Assembly: GCA_947095585.1 (NCBI GenBank)
Contig: OX352761.1
Location: 32,517,777 to 32,581,776 of the forward strand
DNA from: Nephrocerus scutellatus
Taxonomy: Eukaryota > Arthropoda > Insecta > Diptera > Pipunculidae
Direction of reading: 5' to 3'
DNA length: 64,000 nt
Part shown: one piece after another, positions 56,690 through 64,000 of the stretch
How positions within the stretch are numbered: position 1 is the first letter of the stretch
Layout of the letters: every line of letters starts with the position of its first letter
Notes under the pieces: model-generated
Told to the model about the DNA's origin: nothing
What the model saw: only the letters and a program-made list of their open reading frames with translations
The model's database searches: none
Program-made: the position numbers and the translations under genes

Positions 56690-57590
56690 TTTATTGCGAG
56701 CCAAAAGGGCGAAGCTAATAATCAGAGGACAAGAAAATTTTTCTAGCGTACGTGTGTCGGTTCGTCGGTTTGTACGTTTGTCCGATTGTATATCGCGACT
56801 TTTACCTGTCAGAATTTGATGGGACTTGTCTTAAAACAATTGGTAAGCGCTCGGCTTGCGATGACGTGACTCGTGTCACGTGTGGCGCGTGTAAATTTAT
56901 TTTTTTTAAATACTTGTTTTAAAACTTGGCTTGCAATGACTTGACGCGTGTCACGGGTCGCGTGTGGCGCGTGTAAATTTTTTTTAAATACTTGTTTTAA
57001 AACTTGGCTTGCTATTACGTGACGGGTGTCACGTGTTGCGCGTCGCGTGTGGCGCGTGTATTTTATTTTAAAAATACTTGTTTTAAAACTTGGCTTGCGG
57101 TGACATGACGCGTGTCACGTGTCGCGCGTCGCGTGTAACTTTTTTTTAAATACTGGTTTTAAAACGTGGCTTGCGATGACGGACGCGTGTCGCGTGTGGC
57201 GCGTGTCATTTTTTTTAAATTATTGTTTAAAAACTTGGCTTGCGATGACGTGACACGTGTCACGTGCAAACGTTATCTCATCATTAATTTTACCTTTTTT
57301 CTTAAATACAATATATATACGAGACATTCAGAATTTAGAAGACATGCATTTTTTTTCATTGTGCGTTTGTCAGTTTGTCACTTTGAATCCACTCCAAATT
57401 TACAGGTCAGAATTTTTATGGAACTTGTTTTAAAACAATTGCTAAGCGCTCAGCTTGCGATGGTGTAATTTTGTTTTTTTTTATTCATAGGGGTTAGGAG
57501 AAAAAAAATGTTTTTTTTTTTTAAAGTAAAATCCTTTTAAGATAATTCAGTCTTCAGGCTTAATTACAATATCCATATGGCGAGCTGAGA
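56690..57590 (+). repeat. Family C element with GC-rich ~75-bp minisatellite
   Basis: Six units stepping 69-86 bp (GCTTGCGATGACG box at about 56854, 56929, 57007, 57093, 57169, 57237) share TTGTTTTAAAACTTGGCTTGC, then combinations of GACGTGACGCGTGTCACG, TCGCGTGTGGCGCGTGTAA and a T-run. The last unit holds the perfect 18-bp palindrome ACGTGACACGTGTCACGT at 57248-57265. Flanks carry TGTCAGAATTTGATGGGACTTG (56808) and a similar box near 57402. Confidence 0.85.
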
Positions 57591-57604
57591 AGCTCCGCTT
57601 TACT

Positions 57605-57790
57605 ATCTTAAATTATAAAGCATACCGCAAAGAACTTTTATATTCAACTCCTCTTCCTGATATCAACATCACGATAACTATGTCTCGTAGATCTCGTTGT
57701 TATAGAAATAATATTCTTCTTCCGTTTCTTTATCTAAGCACATGTAAATACCATTGTTGAATAGCCTCGGCAGAAGATCATCCGTAATGA
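57605..57790 (-). pseudogene. Highly diverged RTE tail
   Basis: TACCGCAAAG...CTCCTCTTCC, ATCAACATCACGATAAC and CGTAGATCTCGTTGTTATAGA align loosely with the reverse of the RTE 3' region (37190-37330). Too decayed to translate. Confidence 0.5.
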
Positions 57791-58449
57791 GACCCACGCA
57801 TTTTAACGTAGTTTAAAAATGTGATATGCATAGGTATGAGTTTCAAACGACAAATTATTCTGAACACATTCTCAAAACGTTCAGAGTGATCCACGTATGC
57901 AACAAGTTTCCCAGGAAAATATTCTCTTATAACTTGTTGATGTTTCGTGCATATTCTAAGTAAGCGTTTGGGTTGTGTCCCCTGTACTTTAAAAGTTCGC
58001 GGCTAGGAAAATTACGCTTTTATCAACAGCGTTCTAATAGGAGAGAAAACTTTTACGTTTTAGGCATAAGATGACATCCTACTCGTAAAAAAGCAAAACT
58101 GGAATACATATAAGTTTACAAATTGAGTATTTGCTGAAGCAAGGTTTTACCTCAGCTCGCCAAACTATTTGTAGTGACACAAATTGTAATATTACTCACT
58201 TACCTTAAAGACAGAGTAGACCACGAAACAATAGACTGACATACTTTCCTTACATACGAGTAACTAGATACACTCCCATCCACGGACGACTTTTTCAACA
58301 AGAATTTCAAAAAGTGGTAATAAAACGATGATAACGATTCTTTTTATGTGAATATGAATATTTCATTCGTTGTTTGTTTAGACGCGTGGTTGAATTTAAA
58401 TAGTTTGCTTAAAGTTATCGGACAAATTGGTTTAAAATATTATTTAAAA
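57791..58449. other. Non-coding
   Basis: No recognised content. Confidence 0.5.
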
Positions 58450-58945
58450 CTTTTAAATGAACTTTGCATCAGCTAGATAGAATACAAAACCGCGCGATAA
58501 AACTTATCGGTGACAAAAATATAGCGAAATCATTAGATTCGCTTGAACACCGCAGGAACGTCTCTTGCCTGTCACTATTTTATCGCTTCTTCTACCAGCG
58601 GTGCTCAAGAGAAATAGCCAGTTGCATGCCCCCTCTCCTTGCATTCAACCGCAATACTCGTGGCACTCGAAATACTCATCAGTTTACCCTTAAGCCCATC
58701 TTCGGACGTACAGTTAAATTCAGAGATTCGTTCTGCAGCCGTACAACACGTATGTGGAATGCTATGCCAAGCTCTGTCTTCCCACATCACTATGATCCAC
58801 ATTCATTTAAAACACAAGCTCGCAGACATCTCCTCTTTTCTTCTCCTCTTCCTTAACGCCCACGCTGTGCCAAGCATAGCCGAGCATAGCCGAGCATCAT
58901 AAGGGTGCGAACCCCTTGAAGCGTGCGCGAAAAAAAAAACACTTT
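58450..58945 (+). pseudogene. LINE-J 3' end, best-preserved tail
   Basis: An open frame of about 130 codons reads LDRIQNRAIKLIGD, SLDSLEHRRNVSCLSLFYRF, HQFTLKPIFGRTVKFRDSF, RTTRMWNAMPSSVFPHHYDPHSFKTQARRHL and ends at a natural stop. It is followed by a short 3' region with AAGGGTGCGAACCCCTTGAAGCG and an A-run (58930-58938). It defines the true C-terminus and 3' end of LINE-J. No upstream RT is present, so it is a severe 5' truncation. Confidence 0.85.
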
Positions 58946-59247
58946 TATGAAAACCCACAATTACATTTTATTTAAATATTTTCATAAAGGGATGTAATAA
59001 AGAACACTTAATTATTATTGTGAAAATAACTTTAAGTAGCTTATATCGACTTAAGCCAAGTTTATTCTCCAATCACGTTGCAAATTTTAAAGACTTTTTT
59101 TATGTGTATTTTACATTTGTACATACATATCTTAAGTTGCATTTACAAATTTATGTCCGATTTATTTTCTTAAAACATAAATTGACTAAAAATTTAATTT
59201 GCAAAACAACTTAAGTCCCAACATCAGGTGATTTAACAAATTGAATT
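58946..59247. other. Non-coding spacer
   Basis: AT-rich, nothing recognised. Confidence 0.5.
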
Positions 59248-59750
59248 TTAAAAAAACGACCCTCAAAAATTAAGATTTTTCAAGTAAATTCTATATTCGG
59301 AGATACACGTTGTACAAAGTTTGAATAAAATCGGGTTAGTTTTAATTTTTTTATAAGAGAGCCCCTCAGTCCTAGGGCCCGATCATCTCCAAATTTTTAC
59401 AAAACTGTTGTCACTGGAGATACACATGTGTACAAAATCAGAAGAAAATCGGATTAATTTTTAAAAAACTAAATGGGAGCCCCATGGCCCTGGGGCCACT
59501 TTCAAATTTTTGCGGAAAGTGTTGTCCATCAGATTAAACACGTATGTATTAAATTTGAAGAAAATCGGGTAAATTTTTTTAAGAAATTTCTATGGAAACC
59601 CCGAACTTAGTGCCTGATCACTCCAACATTTTCGCAAAATGTGTTGTCCGTCGGTGATAAAAAAATCTAGTTTTGAAGAGTGGGTTAAAAATTGATCGCA
59701 GGAAAACAGACAGACAAACGAGTACGCGACATTAATATAGAGAAATAAAA
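59248..59750 (+). repeat. Family A diverged copy
   Basis: Left end AAACGACCCTCAAAAATT, four core units (boxes GTGTTGTCCATCAG and AAATTTGAAGAAAATCGGG), and right end CGCGACATTAATATAGAGAAAT. Confidence 0.75.
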
Positions 59751-59759
59751 AAAATTTTT

Positions 59760-60335
59760 TTTTATAATTTGCGTACGAGTAAAGGCGTTTGCACCCTTAT
59801 AATACTCTGCTATATGCTTGGCACAGCGTGGGTGTTAGAAAAAGGAGGTAAAATGAGGAGATGCCTATGAGCTTGTGTTTTGAATGCCTGTGGATCATAG
59901 TGATGTGGAAAGACAGAGCTTGGCAGAGCATTCCACATACGTGTAGTACGGCTGAAGAACGAATCCCTGAACTTAACTGTACGTCCGAAGATGGGCTTAA
60001 GGGTAAACTGATGAGCATTTAGAGCGCCACGAGTGTTGCGGTTGAATTCAAGGAGAGGTGGCATGCAACTGGCTATTTCTCTTGAGCACCGTTATTAGAA
60101 GAAGCGATAAAACTGTGATAAGCAGGAAACGTTCCTGTGGTGTTTAAGCGAATCAATTGATTTCGCAATGTTTTCGTCACCGATAAGTTTTATTTCACGG
60201 TTTTGTATTCTATCTAACTGATGCAAGGTAGTTTTAGGCGAACCAGATCAGATATGACAATTATACTCAAGTTTAGGGAGAATAAAAGCCCTGTATATAG
60301 TAGCCAGATCAGAGAAAGTAAAGTACTTATGTCGA
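59760..60335 (-). pseudogene. LINE-J 3' end
   Basis: The minus frame 60064-59810 repeats the LINE-J tail (RNTRGALNAHQFTLKPIFGRTVKFRDSFFSRTTRMWNALPSSVFPHHYDP). The 3' end with GGGTGCAAACGCC lies near 59780. It faces the 58.45-kb copy with the 3' ends toward each other and a family A copy between them. Confidence 0.82.
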
Positions 60336-60429
60336 CATAAGCTACTTCATTTACTCAAACTGCTTTTTTTAAGTATCTTAAGACAATAAAGCTCAGGCTG
60401 AACCAATTTTAAATGCTTTTATATTAACT

Positions 60430-61500
60430 TGCATTTGTCTGTCTTTCCGTCTTTCTGTCCTTCTGTCTTTCTGTCGTTCTGCCTTTCTGCCTTTCTGTCT
60501 TTCTGTCTTTCTGTCTTTCTGTCTTTCTGTCTTTCTGTCTTTCTGTCTTTTTGTCTCTCTTTCTTTCTGTCTTTCTGTCTTTCTGGCTTTCTGTCTTTCT
60601 GTCTTTCTGTCTCTCTGACTCTCTGTCTTTCTGTCTTTCTGTCTTTCTGTCTTTCTGTCTTTCTGTCTTTCTGTCTTTCTGTCTTTCTGTCTTTCTGTCT
60701 TTCTGTCTTTCTGTCTTTCTGTCTTTCTGTCTTTCTGTCTTTCTGTCTTTCTGTCTTTCTGTCTTTCTGTCTTTCTGTCTTTCTGTCTTTCTGCCTTTCT
60801 GCCTTTCTGCCTCTCTGCCTTTCTGTCTTTCTGTCTTTTTATCTTTCTGTCTTTCTGCCTTTCTGTTTTTCTGTCTTTCTGTCTTTCTCTGTCTCTTTGT
60901 CTTTCTGTCTTTCTGTCTTTCTGTCTTTTTGTCTTTCTGCCTTTCTGTCTTTCTGTCTTTTTGTCTTTCTTTCTTTCTGTCTTTCTGGCTTTCTGTCTTT
61001 CTGTCTTTCTGTCTCTCTGACTCTCTGTCTTTCTGTCTTTCTGTCTTTCTGTCTTTCTGTCTTTCTGTCTTTCTGTCTTTCTGTCTTTCTGTCTTTCTGT
61101 CTTTCTGTCTTTTTGCCTTTCTGCCTTTCTGCCTCTCTGCCTTTCTGTCTTTCTGTCTTTTTATCTTTCTGTCTTTCTGCCTTTCTGTTTTTCTGTCTTT
61201 CTGTCTTTCTCTGTCTCTTTGTCTTTCTGTCTTTCTGTCTTTTTGTCTTTCTGTCTTTCTGTCTTTCTGTCTTTCTGTCTTTCTGTCTTTCTGTCTTTCT
61301 GTCTTTCTGTCTTTCTGTCTGTCTGTCTTTCTGTCTTTCTGTCTTCCTGTGTTTTTGTCTTTCTGTCTTTCTGTCTTTCTGTCTTTCTGTCTTTCTGTCT
61401 TTCTGTCTTTCTGTCTTTCTGTCTTTCTGTCTTTTTGTCTTTCTGTCTTTCTGTCTTTCTGCCTTTCTGTATCTCTGACTCTCTGAATTTCTGTCGGTTT
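60430..61500 (+). repeat. CTTTCTGT octanucleotide array with higher-order duplication
   Basis: More than 1 kb of CTTTCTGT units with scattered variants (CCTTTCTG, CTCTCTGA, TTTTTGTC). Blocks of variants recur in the same order: CTCTCTGACT at 60611 and 61013, and TTTATCTTTCTG plus TCTCTGTCTCTTTG at 60841/60889 and 61163/61211. Large segments were therefore duplicated after the variants arose. Long open frames on both strands (KDRKTERQ-type and SVFLSFCL-type) follow from the 8-base period having no stop codon and are not genes. Confidence 0.95.
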
Positions 61501-61544
61501 ATATGTCATTATGTCACGCTTTTTCATTCTAATGTTGTGAGTTG

Positions 61545-62400
61545 AAAGTCTCGCGGAAGGCGTTTTGAAGGAGTTTTGATAGGGTGTTTAGTTGGGTCTT
61601 GAGAAGTTTTTCAAGAGGTCTTGAGGAGAGTCTTGAGTGAGGGTTGGATAAGTCTTGAGGGAGCCTTGAGAGGTATTGAAGTTGTTTTATGAGGATTTTG
61701 AGCGGGGTTTTGAGAGGACATTAAGAGGGTTTTGACAAGGTTTTAAAGGGGAGTCTTTTTGGGACGCTTTGGTGGCTCTATGGGAGGGTCTTGAGGTGGT
61801 CTCGAGGAGGTCTTTAGGTGGCCTTAAGGGGGTCTTAGGAGGGTTTTGAAGTGGTCTTGAGGGGGTTTTGAAAAGGTCTTTAGGTGTTCTAGAGGAGAGT
61901 CTTGAGAGGGTTTTGAGAGAATCTGAGTGTGTTCTTGAGTAGGTCTTGAGGGCGTCTTAAGAGGGCTTTGTAGGATTTTGAGAGGGTTTGAGGGCGCTTA
62001 GGAAGGGTCTTAAGGTGGTATTAAGTTGGATTTTAGGGGTTTTTAAGAGGATCTTGGGGGGATTTTTAGAGGATCCTGAGTGTGATCTGGAGGGGTTATT
62101 GAAGGAGTCTTGAGGATATCTTAGGATGGATTTTAGGGGGTTCTAATGGGGACTTAAGTTAATTTTGGGGGAGTTTTAAGTGAGTCTTTAGGTGGCATTG
62201 AAGGGTCTTTAGTGGGGTGTTTAGGTGGTCATGAGGGGATTTGAGAGGGTCGTGAGTGGAGTCTTGAAGGGGTATTGAGGTGGTCTTGAGCGGTTTTGAG
62301 TGAGTTTGCGGGGAGTTGGAGAGGGTCTTGAATAGGGTCTTGAGAGTCTTGAGAGAGTCTTGAAGAGGGATCTTGATCGGTATTTAAGATGGATTTTGGC
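61545..62400 (+). repeat. G/T-rich degenerate repeat (GGTCTTGAG-like)
   Basis: The strand is built of degenerate 10-14-base units such as GGTCTTGAGG, GGGTTTTGAGAGG and GAGTCTTGAG. The style recalls 12650-13541. Confidence 0.8.
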
Positions 62401-63499
62401 ATGTGGTCTCCATTTGATGTTCTCATAAACCTCAAATGCTAAGCGTGTTTCTTTTAATTAATGTAATTTTTTAAGCCTCAAATATTCTAGATTTCCATTA
62501 GAAACATTCCAGCAATTCTCATTTATTTTATAACAGTTCTAGTTGCTCGAGACCACCTATTTTATTTTATACCTTTTAGGGGGCTAGTTATGTTTCATTA
62601 AAAGCTTTTTTTTTTTTAATTTTTTTATTTATTATTTATTTTCTTTATGATGGAGAGCTAAGTGCAATCTTCTTAATGACAACAAGAGAAACCTCGCGTA
62701 GCTATGTGGTGTGTAGAAAGCATAGGAGCGCATTCAAATTTATCAAAAGGGAGATGAGAGCAACTATAGCGAAAACGTGTAATTTACTTACCATTCGGTC
62801 ATGGGAAGTGGAACACTCATGTCACCCTGACCCACCTAGTCGATTCAACAAAAGGTTTTCTATTCATTTATCATCCCGTTATTGTTGTACGCTTTCAAAG
62901 CTATTTTCATCGGTGTGTGCGGTCTAGCACCTAAGGAAATGTTACACTTCTGCATGACCGGCTTCAAGTCGCATCTACTAGACATAAATGTCATAACAAA
63001 ACAAGTTAATCGGGCTTAATGTTGAAATAGTTGTTCGCAAGCATTGCGTCTGAGTGATTTATTTTTATGGGAGAGTTGGCCTGAACGATATTAATTAACA
63101 GGATGAAGTATTCTTTTGTTTGATATTTGTTGATACATTAAAAAGAGCTTTTAAGGATACACCTCAAAAAGAACTATTTTTATAATAATTACACTGTGGG
63201 TGAAGTAGACAAATGAAGTTAATCACTAATCTCCAAGGCATATAGGAACAATGGGAATAAATTTGGAGGGCTCGCACTACGATTTAAATATTCTCTGCAA
63301 ATTTTTAAGAAACGATTACCCTGTACCCTACTAGTCTATACCACCGTAGTCTTAGCGGCTGAATTAATTGGAATTGTTATGCCTGCCGCCATCCATTCTA
63401 TTTTACAATCTAAATTGCATACAAATTGAAAGTGGTTCTTTAGAATGTATGAATCTATTTCTGACATTAAACACTTTGATTTTAGTAAATACATACATA
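62401..63499. other. Non-coding
   Basis: AT-rich, T-run near 62608; an 83-codon open frame at 62676 shows no motif. Confidence 0.5.
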
Positions 63500-63660
63500 A
63501 TTTTAAAGCGTGTCAGCACCGACGCGCGACTGGAGTTTACTAGTTAAGAATCGATTTTTATATAGAACTCGCGCCACACGCCATGCGTCACAAATTACGT
63601 CATCGCGATTCGAGCGCTAACCAATTGTTTTAAAACAAGTCTCATCAAACTCTGACTACG
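63500..63660 (-). repeat. Family C single unit
   Basis: In reverse it reads AGTCAGAGTTTGATGAGACTTG, TTTTAAAACAATTGGTTAGCGC, then GCGATGACGTAATTTGTGACGC and a GCGTGTGGCGCGAG box, matching 56805-56890. Confidence 0.75.
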
Positions 63661-63854
63661 AGGGGTGCGATAAAACTTTTCTGTCTGCTCTGTCTTCCCA
63701 CATCACTATGATCCACAGGCATTCAAAACACAAGCTCATAGACATCTCATATTTTCTCCTCCTTTTCCTTAACGCCAACGCTGTACCAAGCATATAGCCG
63801 AGCATTGTAAGGGTGCGAACCCCTTGAAGCGTGCGCGAATTATATAAAAAAAAA
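63661..63854 (+). pseudogene. LINE-J extreme 3' end
   Basis: CTCTGTCTTCCCACATCACTATGATCCACAGGCATTC and the 3' region GGGTGCGAACCCCTTGAAGCG match the 58.45-kb copy and end in an A-run at 63844-63853. Fewer than 200 bp are left. Confidence 0.8.
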
Positions 63855-64000
63855 TCGCACAACTTTTGTTGGATTTTCTTCAAATTGGAAGACCTAAACA
63901 GTCGATTGCCCTTTTCCTTCCGGTTCATACGCAAATACTCGTCACCTGTCGCGATCTTGTATACGTTTCTGGACGCACCTTCAACGAATTTTTCAAGCAT
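63855..64000 (-). pseudogene. Mariner-family transposase fragment
   Basis: Reading from the window edge on the minus strand gives MLEKFVEGASRNVYKIATGDE, the mariner block with the catalytic aspartate (…V-x-x-I-x-T-G-D-E). After a frame change it continues with Y-E-P-E, Q-S-T-V, a stop and N-P-T-K-V-V-R. These are the next mariner blocks, so a frameshift and a nonsense codon lie within 150 bp. It is cut at 63855 by the tail of a LINE-J copy and runs off the right edge. Confidence 0.82.

Noticed and set aside
60424..61545. Open frames of 108-367 codons on both strands with KDRKTERQ or SVFLSFCL repeats
   Set aside because: The 8-base repeat has no stop codon in several frames, so long frames arise automatically; no conserved domain, and both strands are open at once.

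Overview
This window looks like a repeat-dominated stretch of an insect genome, most plausibly a fly (Diptera). The DNA is AT-rich and I could not defend any intact host gene, tRNA or rRNA. Almost every readable protein segment belongs to a transposable element: one Ty1/copia LTR retrotransposon with both LTRs, a decayed gypsy-type reverse transcriptase, an RTE-type LINE in several pieces, at least three other non-LTR retrotransposon lineages (a jockey-type one, one carrying RNase H, and a very abundant one here called LINE-J), a mariner transposase fragment at the right edge, and a TA-flanked terminal-inverted-repeat element. All have stops, frameshifts or truncations.

Layout. 1-6.4 kb: a tandemly expanded dispersed repeat (family A) and LINE-J debris. 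6.5-7.05 kb: gypsy RT on the minus strand. 7.9-9.0 kb: a ~103-bp tandem array (family B). 10.8-13.5 kb: short inverted and shuffled modules, a 641-bp tandem duplication and a G/T-rich minisatellite. 13.5-18.1 kb: the copia element, inserted in that minisatellite. 18.9-25.6 kb: gag-like, RNase H LINE and LINE-J remnants, with one LINE inserted into another and a family A pair inserted into the second. 27.5-31.4 kb: a jockey-type fragment and the longest RTE copy. 32.6-37 kb: AT-rich, largely blank. 37-38.5 kb: RTE and LINE pieces. 39.6-42.8 kb: the terminal-inverted-repeat element holding a LINE. 43-48 kb: family B, LINE-J, family A and RTE pieces. 48.5-52.2 kb: a nearly full-span jockey-type LINE with candidate target-site duplications. 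52-60 kb: family A copies with embedded microsatellites, an RTE tail, a GC-rich ~75-bp minisatellite (family C) and LINE-J ends. 60.4-62.4 kb: an octanucleotide array and a G/T-rich degenerate repeat. 63.5-64 kb: family C, a LINE-J tail and mariner.

The genes do not form a pathway. The window is a nested record of transposition, dense and on both strands, of the kind found in pericentromeric DNA or piRNA-generating loci. The least ordinary items are family A (subterminal inverted repeats around a variable number of ~120-bp units), the TA-flanked inverted-repeat element, a family B unit lodged inside a LINE between duplicated LINE segments, and a conserved hairpin at the RTE 5' end that might belong to a self-cleaving ribozyme. 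Family letters A-E are labels used only in this report.
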